Source of the DNA: Platanthera guangdongensis
Taxonomy: Eukaryota > Streptophyta > Magnoliopsida > Asparagales > Orchidaceae
Length of the DNA stretch: 64,000 nt
Reading direction: 5' to 3'
Assembly: GCA_039583875.1 (NCBI GenBank)
Contig: CM077155.1
Coordinates: 7,428,043-7,492,042 of the forward strand
Shown here: piece by piece, positions 1-11,060 of the stretch
How the letters are laid out: every line of letters starts with the position of its first letter
Position numbering within the stretch: position 1 is the first letter of the stretch
Program-made: the position numbers and the translations under genes
Notes under the pieces: model-generated
What the model was told of the DNA's origin: nothing
What the model saw: only the letters and a program-made list of their open reading frames with translations
The model's database searches: none

Positions 1-1634
1 GCAACGACGTCACGGCTGCACTCTCGTGTGACGACCGATGTTGGATCGTTGACTCTGGAGCCTCTACGCATGTCTCCCACAATAGGGAGCTATTTGCCAC
101 TTACACCACTCATGACTATGGGGTGCTGAGGTTGGGCAATGGGGATACGTCTAAGGTACTTGGGCGTGGAGACATGCATTTGAAGACGAGCACTGGAGCC
201 TTACTAGTTCTGAGGGATGTGCGGCATGTGCCAGACATCTGTTTCAATCTCATTTCTGTTGGCAGACTTTGAGACAAAGGACACCTGAGTGTCTTTGGAG
301 GAGACTTCTGGAAGCTGATCAGGGGATCACTTGTGATGACCAGGGGTTATAGAGATTCTGGACTATACTACATGGAGGGGAGGCCTGAAGCTGCTCAGGC
401 CAACTCCATCAGGGATGAGGCATCCACTTTTTTATGGCACAGGAGGCTAGCACACATTAGCCAGAATGGTTTGGGATGCCTGGCGAAGAAAAAGTTGATT
501 TGTGACATTTCTGGTGATCATTTGGAGAGGTGTGACCACTGCATGGCTGAGAAACAGAATAGGATTTCATTTCACAGCCACACGTCCACCAGGAGATCAG
601 AGCCATTGGAGCTAGTTCACACTGATGTTTGCGGACCTCTGAAGGTCCAGACTAGAGGAGGAGCTTTGTACTTTGTTACTTTCATTGACGATCATTCGAG
701 GAATCTTTGGGTCTATGCTATTAAGAGCAAGGATCAGGTCCTCGATACTTTCAGGAGATTCCATGCTGAGGTGGAGAGACAGCTTGGGAAGAAGCTGAGA
801 TGCATCAGGTCTGACAACAGGGGAGAATATATTGCTCCATTTGACGAGTACTGCAGGTACCATGGTATCCGACATGAGAAGACCCCGTCGAAGACGCCGC
901 AGCTGAATGGCGTAGCTGAGAGGATGAATCGGACACTGTTGGAGAGGATTCGGTGCATGCTATCTGAGTCGAAACTACCAGGGATGTTTTGGGGCGAGGC
1001 TCTTCTTACTGTCGTGCATGTCATCAACCTCTCGCCGAGTTCAGCCTTGTAGGAGGATGTTCCAGATAGGGTCTGGTATGGGAAAGACCCCTCTTACAGT
1101 CACTTGCGGGTATTTGGCTGCAAAGCCTTTGTGCACGTCCCCAGGGACGAGAGATCGAAGTTGGATTCGAAGACCCGGCAGTGTATTTTCTTGGGGTACG
1201 ACTACAGTGGAGAGTTTGGGTACAGGTTCTTTGATCCAGTTGAGAAGAAGCTTGTATGTAGCCGTGATGTTGTTTTTTGTGAGGATCAGACTGTTGGTGA
1301 TCCTGAGGGTACTGTTGAATTGGAGGTTGACTCTCGTACTGCTGCGGAGTCACCCATGGTTGGAGCTGAGGATACTGAGGAGGCTATTGAGCCTGAGCCA
1401 ACACAGGGTACTGATGCCCTTCCAGATCATGATATCACCACTGATGGTGAACCAGTAATCGCTGAGGATATTGCTGATGATGTACCTGCACCGGCCTCGG
1501 AGCCGGCCCTACGGAGGTCTGATCGAGTCAGGCACCCGTCCACTAGATATTCTGCATCAGAGTTCATACTGCTGACTGATGCGGGGGAGCCTGAGAGCTA
1601 TGACGAGGCTGTGGAGAGTACTGAGAAGCATTAG
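1..1634 (+). pseudogene. copia protease, GAG-pre-integrase and integrase region, degenerate
   Basis: The aspartic protease motif DSGAS starts at 51. The GAG-pre-integrase motif WHRRLAH and a C-x2-C pair (CDHC) follow near 430-545. The integrase core runs from about 600 to 1050, with HTDVCG, SDNRGEY and NGVAERMNR holding the D, D and E catalytic residues. The same frame carries TGA at 270-272, TAG at 1050-1052 and TAG at 1632-1634. The acidic stretch at 1240-1600 is the usual linker between integrase and RT. The stops look like single transitions in otherwise well-kept protein. Confidence 0.88.
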
Positions 1635-2602
1635 TGGATGGCTGCTATGCAGGAGGAGATGCAGTCGCTGCAGAAGAACCACACATATGACTTGGTGAGA
1701 TTGCCTAAGGGCAAGAAGGCCTTGAAGAATCGGTGGATTTTCAGGATAAAACAGGGAGACTCCTCCACACCTCCCAGATACAAGGCCAGGTTGGTGGTGA
1801 AGGGTTTTGGACAGCGACAGGGTGTTGACTTCGATGAGATCTTCTCACCTGTGGTGAAGATGTCATCTACTCGTGTTGTACTTGGTCTCGCTGCGAGGCT
1901 CGACTTGGAGATAGAGCGGATGGATGTCAAGACCGCTTTTTGCATGGCGATCTTGAGGAGGAGCTATACATGGTGTAGCCTGAGGGTTTCAGTGTCAGAG
2001 GGAAGGAAGTTCTGGTGTGCCTCTTGTAGAAGAGTTTATATGGCTTGAAGCAGGCCCCGCGACAATGGTATAGGAAGTTTGATTCTTTCATGGGGGAGAT
2101 CGACTTCAGGAGGACCGTCCTTGACCACTGCGTGTTCATCAAGCAGTATGCTCCAGAGGATTTCATCATTCTGTTATTGTATGTGGACGACATGTTGATC
2201 GTCGGGAGGACTATTGCTCGCATTTATGAGTTGAAGCGACAGTTGAGTTCTACTTTTGAGATGAAGGATCTGGATGCTGCGAAAACTATTTTGGGGGTGC
2301 ACATTTGCAGAGACAGGGGAACCAGATTGCTTTGGTTATCACAGGAGCGGTACATCCGCAAAGTTTTGCAGAGATTTGATATGGATCAGGTGAAGAAGGT
2401 AAACACGCCTCTTGTGGCTCACTTCAGGCTTACCGATGATCAGTGCCCCAGCACACCCGAGGAGATCGAGGCTATGCAAAAGATTTTGTATGCATCTGCA
2501 GTTGGGAGTCGCATGTATGTGATGGTGTGTACACGTCCAGACATTGCGCATGTTGTTGGGACCGTCAGTAGATTTCTCTCCAATCCTAGGAGAGAGCATT
2601 AG
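1635..2602 (+). pseudogene. copia reverse transcriptase, degenerate
   Basis: The RT begins with an EM-x-SL stretch and KNRWIFRIK near 1640-1745, then VARLVVKGFGQ-like residues. The catalytic YVDDMLIVG box is at about 2180. The family block LYGLKQAPRQW is at 2037-2070. One base is missing near 1936 in the expected KTAFLHGDLEEELYM block, and a TAG follows about 40 bases later. A TAG at 2600-2602 replaces the tryptophan expected after the last RT block. The active-site aspartates are kept but the frame is broken. Confidence 0.88.
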
Positions 2603-3110
2603 AGCGCAGTAAAGTGGATACTGAGATACCTACAGGGGACTTCAGACTTGACGTTGAGATTTGGGGACATTGAGCCAGAGCTGTTGAGCTACACTGCTGC
2701 GGACATGGCTGGAGATGTGGATTCCAGGAGGTCGACGTCAGGGTACATGATTTTGTTTGCAGGGGGAGCTGTCTCGTGGGCATCGAGACTGCAGAAGTAC
2801 GTTGCACTGTCCACAACGGAGGCTGAGTTTATTGCGGTTACTGAAGCTGGAAAAGAGTTACTTTGGATGAAGATGTTCATCAAAAAACTTGGATTCACTC
2901 AGGACCGATACACACTCCTGTGTGACAGTCAGAGCGTTATTCACCTGGGGAAGAACCCCACGTTTCACTCGAGGTCGAAGCACATCGACACTCGGTATCA
3001 TTGGATATGTGATGTTTTGGAGCAGAAGGAGCTCGACTTATAAAAAGTGCATACAGATGACAACGGGGCAGATATGCTCACAAAGTCATTAACGAGGGGG
3101 AAGTTTGAAC
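2603..3110 (+). pseudogene. copia RNase H, degenerate
   Basis: RNase H continues in frame after the stop at 2600-2602: an AADMAGD block (first catalytic Asp), RRSTSGY, the copia signature LSTTEAEF, LLCDSQS, and the terminal SKHIDTRYH block at about 2975-3000. A stop at 3041-3043 interrupts the C-terminal tail, which then reads ADMLTKSL, the usual copia end. Length and order are normal for the family. Confidence 0.87.
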
Positions 3111-3154
3111 ACTGCCTGAGGATCGCCGGAATGGCGGTTTCCTCCTCATCGTTA

Positions 3155-3168
3155 TGAAGGGGGAGAAT
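3155..3168 (+). promoter_or_regulatory. polypurine tract of the copia element
   Basis: A purine run (GAAGGGGGAGAA) lies directly before the TGTTGGGT start of the 3' LTR. This is the primer position for plus-strand DNA synthesis in LTR retrotransposons. Confidence 0.85.
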
Positions 3169-3404
3169 TGTTGGGTGTGGTTCTCATCGGATGCGGAGAA
3201 AACCACCGAGCTTGTGTGTATCGAGTTCGTAATACGTTCTCGTGACTCCCGAGCGTTTCTGTTTCCTTCTTTCCTAAAATCTGGCAGAATTTTTAATATA
3301 TATATATATATACAAGCATGCATCATGCTTTGTATATATATATTATATATATATTAATAAAAAACATGCGGATCATGCTTTCTATTAATATATATATGTA
3401 TATG

Positions 3405-3437
<33 letters not shown>

Positions 3438-3612
3438 GTACATATATATATATATACATATATATGTATGTATATATATATATATGTATGTATATATATA
3501 TATATGTATGTATATATATATATATATGTATGTATATATATATATATGTATGTATATATATATATATGTATGTATATATATATATATGTATGTATATATA
3601 TATATATGTATG

Positions 3613-3698
<86 letters not shown>

Positions 3699-4300
3699 TG
3701 TAGGATAGCAGCTTGAGATAACAGCAGCTTAAGAAAAAAAAGGGGGCATCGAGAGAATAGCAGCCTGAGAGAGCGGAGAGGTTGCAGCTCTGCAATCGCT
3801 GTTGTCGCCGCAGCCGCGTTATTGAAACGCCATCGCCGTGTTATTGAAACGTTGTCATAGCCGCCTTTGTTTGGAGGCCGCCGCCACCGCCGTTGCTTCA
3901 GGAGTTCGGGTGTCGTACTACGACGTTGATGTGATCACGCTGCACGAATCAAGAATGTTCACTAGAGAGGATTTCTTAAATCTGTCATTTTTTCCTATTG
4001 GGTATTTTGTATTCTATTATATATCATTTGTGTAGCGACGTGGTGAAGATCCTTTGTGGATCGAGAAGGGAAAGCCTGTAAATTTTTTGCGTGTCTTTAT
4101 ACACGTTCTAGTAGAGGATTTTGGGGTTGGACTCCGATCGTCCCGTGGTTTTCACCCAACTGGGTTTCCACGTTAAAAATTCTTGCGTGCTGTCTTTATT
4201 CCAATTTTGTATTTATACCCGCTAAAACGATCGTGCAGGTGCTCGCGCTAAATTAATTTGCAGGTGCTCAGGTCGGGTTTGCGTGCTCTCAAACCCAACA
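3169..4300 (+). repeat. 3' LTR of the Tork-like copia element
   Basis: The LTR starts TGTTGGGT and ends ACCCAACA, a perfect 8-bp terminal inverted repeat. It is about 1132 bp. It is followed by GTGAC (4301-4305), the presumed target duplication; the left copy is outside the window. About 400 bp of it is TA/TATG microsatellite. The right edge is supported because the flank reads directly into the RNase H of the opposite-strand copia element. Confidence 0.88.
3290..3695. repeat. TA/TATG microsatellite inside the LTR
   Basis: Almost uninterrupted TA repeats, with about nine TATGTATG interruptions spaced roughly 30 bp apart between 3410 and 3630, end in pure TA from about 3630 to 3695. Tyr/Ile open frames across it are artefacts. 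Confidence 0.95.
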
Positions 4301-5300
4301 GTGACAGTCAATCTCAATATGCTTAGTACGTTCGTGAAACACTGGATTGGAAGTAATCTGAATAGCACTTGTATTGTTGTAGAACGACGATATGACATCT
4401 GAGATTAAAATGGGGAGATCTTGTAAAAGATGTCGAAGCCAAGTTATTTTTGTAGTAGTAGTGACCATGACATGATACTCGACTTCAGCACTAGAACGAG
4501 ATATGACATCTTGTTTCTTGGATTTCTAAAAGATCAAAGAATTTTCAATAAAGATGCAGTATCTTGTGGTAGGTTTATGATCAGAGACATCGTCGGCCTA
4601 GTTAGCATCAGTATAAGCATGAAAATCAAAAGGATGAGTTGGATGAGAAAATAGGGATCTGGTCATTGTGTCACGAAGATAACGCAAGATGCGGAGAAGA
4701 GCAGCATAGTGTGTGTTTTGTGGTTGAGAAACAGAATGGCTGATGAGATAGAAAATAATGAAGGGGGTCTGAGATCTTTCATTTCAAACTAAGTCTTAAG
4801 GTGATCTTTGATCTGTTTAATATGCCTTGAGTTGCCACTCGTAATGATTATGTCATCAACATACAACAACAAAATAGTGCCAGAGGAATGTGTGAATAAG
4901 GTTGGATCTGAGAGGTTTGCAGTAAAGCCGACTGACAGGATGACAATAGTGAACTTGGAGAACCAAGCACAAGGGGCTTGTTTGAGTCTATAGAGAGCCT
5001 CGTGAAGGTGATAGACTGGTCCTGCTGAATGGGGAACCCTTGGCGGTGGTGTCATATAGACATTTTCGGAGAAGTTATCATAAAGAAAGACATTCTTGAC
5101 ATCCAGTTGACAGATATCTCATGAGCAAATTGCAGATATGGCAAGAATAGTGCGAATGGTATTCATTTTTGCGACTGGGGCAAATGTCTCATCGTAATCA
5201 ATGTCATGTTGTCATTGAAAACTACGGCAACATGTCCGCCTTATATCTATCAATTGTTCTATTTACTAATGTTTTGATTTTGTAGACACATTTACAGCTG
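4301..5300 (-). pseudogene. copia RT and RNase H, degenerate and interrupted
   Basis: On the minus strand the RT reads ALYRLKQAP, then YVDDIIITS near 4850-4880 with both active-site Asp residues. RNase H at about 4301-4520 reads SRSSAEVEY, NTSAIQIT and NPVFHERTKHIEIDCH. The last block ends exactly at the insertion point of the plus-strand element. Several frame changes lie between RT and RNase H (4420-4790). Confidence 0.85.
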
Positions 5301-5327
5301 ATGGGTTGAATACCCTTATGTAGATTC

Positions 5328-6400
5328 TTAAGTTTTGGTATTATGAAGAGCAACCAACTCGTCCTCCATAGCCTTCTGCCATACATGTATAGATACATCC
5401 TCCTGGTATGTCTGGGGCTTCTGATGACTAGAAGTAATAGAGAAAAAGGCTTGAAGAGCAGGAGTATGGGAGGAGAACATGCAAAGATGATTCAATGATT
5501 TTTGTGGTCTGGTAGAGCGACAAAGAGGCACTGAAGATGGAGGAAGATCATTGTTGTTTAGAGGAGGAACATGTCTATTAGGGGGCTCTGAGTTGCTAGG
5601 GGAATCCTCGGGTTGTTCAGATTCTGTGGGAACTTGAGAAGTGGACGTTGGTATATGATAAAGGAATACCAGATCTTCAGGTGTAAAAGATGGTAGATGT
5701 ATATGAAGATTAGGAAGAGCATAATATGAGAGATGTTCAACAAAGACTGCATGATAGGAGATACGCATGCGTCTGGCAACATGATCGTAACAGTGATAGC
5801 CTTAGTGTTGGTAGCTATAGCTAAGAAAAACACATGCAAAAAAATAAGGAGAAAACTTGATGCATTCGATTGGAGGAAGTTGAACAAAGCATGTGCAACC
5901 AAAGACTCTCAAGAAAGAGTACAAAGGAGGTTTATGATGCAGACATTCATATGGGGATATGTTTTACATATTTGAAGTTGGTATTCTGTTTATTAAAAAT
6001 ATAGTAGTGTGGACTGCTTCACCCCAGAATAGAGCAAGAATAGAAGAGGTGTGAAGGAGGGACCAAGAAACCTCCATGATATGACGATGATGTCTATTTG
6101 CAACCCCATTTTGTTGATGATTGTGAGAGCATGAGTATTGCACGAGGTTTCCTTGAGAAAAAAGGAACTGCTGAAATGTGTGTGAAAGATATCCCCCCCC
6201 CCAAATCATAATGTAGAGTTATGATTTTGCAAGAGAACTGAGTTGCGATCATAGATGTGAACTCAACATATTTATAGTAAGCATCAGATTTTGCATTAAG
6301 TAAATAAAGCCAAGTAAAGCAAGAATAGTCATCAACAAACATAATATAATCTTTATTGTCACCTTTTGAAATACACTGATAAAGACCCCAAACATCAATA
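5328..6400 (-). pseudogene. copia integrase and linker, degenerate
   Basis: Integrase reads FVDDYSCFTWLYLL (about 6300-6340) and QQNGVANRHHRH (about 6090-6130). The last block normally has Glu where this copy has Asn (NGVAER becomes NGVANR), so the catalytic E of the DDE triad is lost. The Ser/Pro-rich stretch at 5330-5770 is the linker before RT and ends in a MEDELVALHNTKT-like start of RT. Two frames are needed across the integrase. A run of nine or ten C at about 6192 may have caused one slip. Confidence 0.8.
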
Positions 6401-6404
6401 TGAA

Positions 6405-7060
6405 CTAAGTCAAAAAGGGCAACAAAATAGAGGAACTAGAGAAAAACGCAAAGGCAATCTGACGACCTCTAATATAATGAATACATGGATTTGGATTCTT
6501 GATAGATGTAGATCTAAGAGCACCAGAGGAGGCAAGAAGTTGGAGCTGGGACAACGAGATGTGAGCAAGCTGGTGATGCCAGAGATCACAGTTAGTTGTC
6601 GAGGAAGCAAGAAGAGTTGAAGTAGTTAAGGCAATCGAAGTAGCAACAACAAATGTAGGTTGGGAGTGTGGAAGATGTAGGCTAGTAATGTAGTAGAGAT
6701 CATTCCGTCGGAGTCCTTTACCATCAACCGTCCACATGTGGGAATCTTGTATCAAGTAAGTAGAAGCGTTAAAAGTAACGGTGAATTGGAGATCAGTTAT
6801 CTGATATACTGAGAGAATATTCATAGCCAAACAGGGAACATGATAGACAATAGTAAAGAGAAAGTGGTCTTGAAGGTGACCACGACTAGTGATCGGGAGT
6901 AGGGTACCATCAGTTGTGTGAATGAACGAGGAAGTAATGGGAGTGAAAGCAGAGATATTACGAACATCATTAGTCATTTGGTAGGAATCACCTGAGTCCA
7001 AAATACAAGAGGCAGAAGATATACCTACGACAACAACAACAAAAGAGGAACCAGTATCTA
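6405..7060 (-). pseudogene. copia protease and GAG-pre-integrase region
   Basis: A 198-codon open stretch begins DSGDSYQMTND, the copia protease active site (usually DSGAS-xxM). NILSVYQITDL and the GAG-pre-integrase signature WHHQLAHIS follow. This is the longest open part of this element. The catalytic DSG is kept. Confidence 0.83.
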
Positions 7061-8068
7061 CAAGAGGTTAATTGTTGAGTTGTAACAGAGCCATGAGTTG
7101 GCACATTTGTTCTGGCGAGAAGGCAAGAGAGTAATCTGCTAGGGCATCTTGAAGAGAAGAATGACTAGATGGGCTAGATTTGGCGGCCTCCTGAGTCTTG
7201 CGATTGGCCAGAGCATGACATTCTTAGGTGTTGTGATTACCATGTTATTTGTGTCACACACACCATTTTAGACCTGGAGAAGATGTCGACTTGGGCGTGC
7301 GAGCCCCAGTAGAGCTAGACTTGGGAGGTAGTCATGCAACCGCCACCATGGGTTGTTGAGCATTTGCTATCGAAGAAAGCAAAATAGAGGAGCCCATGGG
7401 AAAGTTGTCCTCAAGAGCATGTCGACGATTTTATTCAGCAGTGAGTTTGTTCACCGCAATATCTAGAGGAGTGGGGGAATGTTAAAGAAGGATACCAGCA
7501 AAGGTCTGAAATTTAGACCGGAGATGGATGAGAAACTGCAGGTGGCGGAGATGATCACAAAAGGCAAGATACTAATTGTAGAACGGACTTGTGTCGCCCG
7601 AAAGGGGAGTGGGTTCCATAATAGAGAGTTGAATACAAAGATCCATCATAGTCGCATGATACTGGCAAATAGTGAGATTACCCTAGCAGGTGGATTCGAT
7701 GGTTTGCCGAAGTTGGAATTCATGCACATTACCAGTCAATGTAAAATAGGTACGAAGATGAGTCCACAAAGTTATCACTGAGTCATAAGGTTTGAGTTGT
7801 AACATTATAGGGGAGGTGACAGATTGAAGAATGACACCAATGTCCCGATGCTCATCATAAGTTTATGTTTCAAGGAGAGTAAGATAAGCCAATCAGTGGC
7901 TTTGTCAGGCGTTGGAGGAGTAGGCATGGGAGTGTTATCATCAATATGCCCCCATAGGTGACGACTTCTGAGATGGCTTTTGACAGTCAAGGACCAAGTC
8001 CTATAGTTTGTGCCATCAAGGATGATGCAGAGCCGCGATTTTGTGGTCAGGGTTGTATCAGTCGTCAA
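7061..8068 (-). pseudogene. copia gag (UBN2/Retrotran_gag type), degenerate
   Basis: The frame starts at 8068 with LDGTNYRTWSLTVKSHL and LWGHID, the classical N-terminal block of copia gag proteins. It breaks after 87 codons. A zinc-knuckle remnant with the pattern C..C...GHNT..C is recognisable on the minus strand at about 7210-7270, but with stops. This is the nucleocapsid portion of the dead element. Confidence 0.78.
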
Positions 8069-8770
8069 GACAAAGCGGCCTTATACGCCTAGTCGCACGG
8101 GTAGGTGGGAGTTGACGAGCAGGTGAACTAGAAATAATGGTGACTTTGGACTGCAAGATGCACGAACAGGTGTCCTCCGATCAGATGATCACGAGCAGGC
8201 AACTTGAAAATCTTGGAGCAGGTGACCTCTGCGAGCAAATGAAGACTACCACGAATAGGCAAGTTGGATACCTTAGACTCCTAGGTGTGCAAGCAAGTGA
8301 CCTCGATCAGGAGGGCTGGTCGCCTTTGTGAACCGACGAGCTTGGAAGAAGACGACAAACAACTTCGCTCAGATGATCGTGATATTATAGTTACGCAGGT
8401 AGGAAAGTAGAGCAGCTACAGGCGACTGGTGAATAGCTGATGACGAACTCGACTAGCTGGCAAACGTGAGTCTTAGTGAATAGGAGTCTTGGCGAACAAA
8501 TGTCTCGACGAACCTAGAGTATGGAGAGTATGAGTCTCAGCAAACAGGAGTCTTGGCGAACAAGAGTCTTGGCGAACAAGAGTCTCAACAGACATGGAGT
8601 CTGGTGAACAGGAGTCTCGGCGAACCAGAAGGAAACATACGTCTGGCAAGAATGATCACGCAACAGCAGAACTTGGGGAACAAGCTGGCTCGCAAAAACA
8701 TATGTCTGGCTAGCGACAAGGGTCCTTGCGATAGAAGCAGGATCAGGGAACATGCTGAATTGCGGCTGGA
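8069..8770 (-). repeat. untranslated leader or LTR remnant with short degenerate repeats
   Basis: No protein is recognisable. From about 8440 to 8660 the sequence is built of imperfect 16-18 bp units such as GAGTCTTGGCGAACAA, with looser relatives (AGCAGGTGA, ACGAACAGGTG) from 8110. On the minus strand this lies upstream of gag, so it is probably leader or LTR of the minus-strand copia. The LTR edges were not found. Confidence 0.5.
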
Positions 8771-9120
8771 ATGACTGGTGTGCTCGATTCGGGGAAGTGG
8801 AAAGTTGTTCTTTAGGCCAGCCTGGTTCGGGTTACTGTAATCGACACAAATCCTCCACTTCCCGGAGTCCTTCTTAACCATGACCATATTTGCTAACTAT
8901 GCAGGATACTCAGCCTCCCGAATGAATTTTTCCTCTAGGAGCTTTGTCACTTATTCCTTGATTGCCTACAATCGCTTTGGTGCGAAGTTTATTTTCTTTT
9001 ATACGACTAGTCGACACGAGGGGTTGATGTTTAGAGAGTAGAGGATTACTTCTGGATCTACCCCCGACATGTCTTCCGGGATCCAAGCAAAGATATTCAT
9101 GTTTTTGTGGAGCAGTGTAG
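8771..9120 (-). pseudogene. Tat-like gypsy reverse transcriptase, N-terminal fragment
   Basis: The minus strand reads FAWIPEDMSGVDPEVI, then FAPKR, FIREAEYPA, MVMVKKDSGKWRICVDY and FPLPRIE. This is the entry into RT in Tat-type plant gypsy elements. It ends abruptly at about 8771, before the palm and the FVDD box. Internal stops are present in the FAPKR block. Confidence 0.85.
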
Positions 9121-9260
9121 CATACTCCTCCCTCCCCTCTGATGTTAGTAGAGACCCAATTTGTATCGTCAGGATCATGTTTTGCTGAGAGAGGATAATT
9201 TATACAAGCCCTTCAACCGGGGATCCTCGCTGAATTGAAGTTATATCCCGAAGATCAAAG

Positions 9261-9735
9261 TTGTCAATATTGATAGCGGCCGGCATGGTCGGCTATGCGA
9301 GTTCTAAGCAGCATGCTTGGGCCGCCTCCTGGTCCCCCCAAACTACTCCAATCCCGCCCGTGATTATAAATTTCATGGTGAGATGTGGGATAGATGAGAT
9401 GGCCTTGAAGATTGTCTGGGATGGCTTCCTAAATATTGTGTTATATGGTGAACTAGGATCTACAACTGAAACTGAATGTGATGGGTTGCTTTCTCTGGTG
9501 GCTCGCCCAATGTAATAGGGAGCGTGATTATTCCTTAGACTGGCACTGAATGATCGTCGATGTCATAGACTAATCCTGACACAGGGCTTAGGTGCCCTTT
9601 AGTTAGCTTGATGTTTTGTATAGTGGAGAGGAACAGGATATCAACGGAACTGTTGTAATCCACTAGGATCCTTGTTGGGTCCATTGCCCACAATGTCCTA
9701 GATTTGGAGAAGTCAATCATGTCAATGATATACAT
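9261..9735 (-). pseudogene. Tat-like gypsy protease fragment, copy A
   Basis: The minus strand reads RILVDYNSSVDILF (active site normally VD-[TG]-G-SS-[AV]-D-I), then LSPVSGLVYDIDD, PVQGIITLPITMG and a degenerate YLG block matching the protease tail. The catalytic Asp is kept but the following residues are Tyr-Asn rather than Thr-Gly. The 9406-9735 portion is repeated at 11197-11526. Confidence 0.8.
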
Positions 9736-9871
9736 AAAGTTGTATTTGATGTGTGCCTAAGTTCATGCATGCAGGTTAGTCCTTGAAATATTGATAGGAC
9801 AGGTATTCCAAGTGATTGGACAGGTAGACACAAAGATAGATGCGGGACAGGCAGGAATTTGCCTAAGTCCA

Positions 9872-10845
9872 TAAACATTGAGTGAAGCTTACTCACTCAA
9901 CGTCAGGTGCAGGAAATCGGTTAAGTCCACTGGCGTTGAGTGAAGTCTACTCACTCAATGTCAGATGCAACAGAAGATGTTGGATATGTTGGAAATCGCC
10001 TAAGTCAAAGCCTAACTATTGGCTTGATAGAAAAGTGTTTAAATCCACGGGTGTTGAGTGTAGTCTACTCACTCAATGTCATACAACAAAAAGCTGTGAG
10101 ACAGGCTGAGGCAGTCAAAGCCTAAGGAGAAACTGGCTGAAATGTGGCTAAGTCCACAGGCGTTGAACAAAGTTTACTCACTCAACGTCATACAACATAA
10201 ATCATTTAGTATAGCTCAGACAGTCAACGCTACAGAAAATCTATGCAAATATTTGACTAAGTCCACAGACATTAAGTGAAGCTTACTCACTCAACGTCAT
10301 GTGATTAAAAGCATTGATTGAACCTTTGACAGTCAAAGACTGTGATTTCACAAAAAAATTGGCTAAATCCAAATGCATTGAGTGTAGCTTACTCACTCAA
10401 TGCCAGATAATAGAAGAATATTTGTTAAGTAGCTTGACATTTAATGAAACTTACTCACTCAATGTCAAGTGACAATCTATCTAAGTAACATGGCATTGAG
10501 TGATGAAGGCTCACTCAACGCATAGTAACAAAAAGTTTGACTAAGGCAAAACGCATTGAGTGATGAAGCCACACTCAACGCTCTCAACGCATAGTAACAG
10601 AAAGTTTGCCTAAGGCAAAAAGCGTTGAGTGATGAAGCCACACACAACGCTTTCAACGCTTAGAGACAAAAAAATTTTCTAAGTGTCTTGACATTGAGTG
10701 AAGCTTACTCAGTTAACGCTTAATGACAGAATAATTTTTCTAAGTATTTTGGCGTTGAGTGAAGGTTGCTCACTCAACGCCTAGTGACAGAATTTTGTCT
10801 AAGTGTTTTGGCGTTGAGTGAAGCGTACTCACTCAATGCCTATGC
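9872..10845. repeat. array of 13 hairpin-forming units, copy A
   Basis: About thirteen imperfect units, spaced roughly 55-115 bp, each contain an inverted repeat of the form GTTGAGTGA-N(5-7)-TCACTCAAC. Most are preceded by CTAAGTCCACA or CTAAGT...TTGG. The arms are better kept than the spacers between units. The array lies upstream of a TATA box. Confidence 0.9.
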
Positions 10846-11053
10846 TAAAGATGTTTGATTTTGGTTAAGTCCACAGATGGTGATGTCAATAAAGTCAACA
10901 AAGTCAATAGAGTTCAAATTAAGTGTGGGAAAGCTACAGAACACGACAAATGTTGTTGAAGGGCTACTATACATCTTCTTCCGTTAAAGCAAGGTGCAGC
11001 TGTCTGCTGCAGGTGATCTCCACTGCTTCCTGGAGCTGTTAATCGACGGAAGA

Positions 11054-11060
11054 TATAAAG
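11054..11060 (+). promoter_or_regulatory. TATA box, copy A of the LTR-like unit
   Basis: TATAAAG in the context GAAGATATAAAGGGAC lies about 200 bp downstream of the hairpin array. The same site in copy B is at 22317-22323. It supports plus-strand transcription from an LTR-like promoter. Confidence 0.55.

Larger units (their letters stand above)
1..4300 (+). mobile_element. Ty1/copia retrotransposon (Tork/Tnt1-like), 5' truncated by window edge
   Basis: The domain order protease, GAG-pre-integrase, integrase, reverse transcriptase, RNase H is read on the plus strand, which is the Ty1/copia order. It is followed by a purine tract and a 3' LTR with TGTTGGGT...ACCCAACA ends. The 5' LTR, gag and left target duplication lie outside the window. 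The right flank begins in the RNase H of another copia element on the opposite strand, so this is a nested insertion. The frame has several stops and at least one frameshift, so the copy is dead. Assignment to Tork/Tnt1-like is inference from integrase and RT wording. Confidence 0.9.
4301..8770 (-). mobile_element. degenerate Ty1/copia retrotransposon, minus strand
   Basis: Read on the minus strand from right to left: gag (start near 8068), CCHC remnant, protease, integrase, linker, RT and RNase H. The RNase H is cut at 4301 by the plus-strand copia LTR. Stops and frame changes are frequent, so it is older than the copia element inserted in it. No LTR was identified. The right edge near 8770 is set where gypsy RT sequence begins. 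Confidence 0.82.

Noticed and set aside
3318..3795. Long Tyr/Ile/Met-rich open frames on both strands
   Set aside because: They are translations of a TA/TATG microsatellite and exist in several frames at once.
9872..10845. CRISPR-like array of hairpin repeats
   Set aside because: Spacing and unit sequence vary widely, spacers are related to each other, and the whole array is inside an LTR-like insertion duplicated with it.
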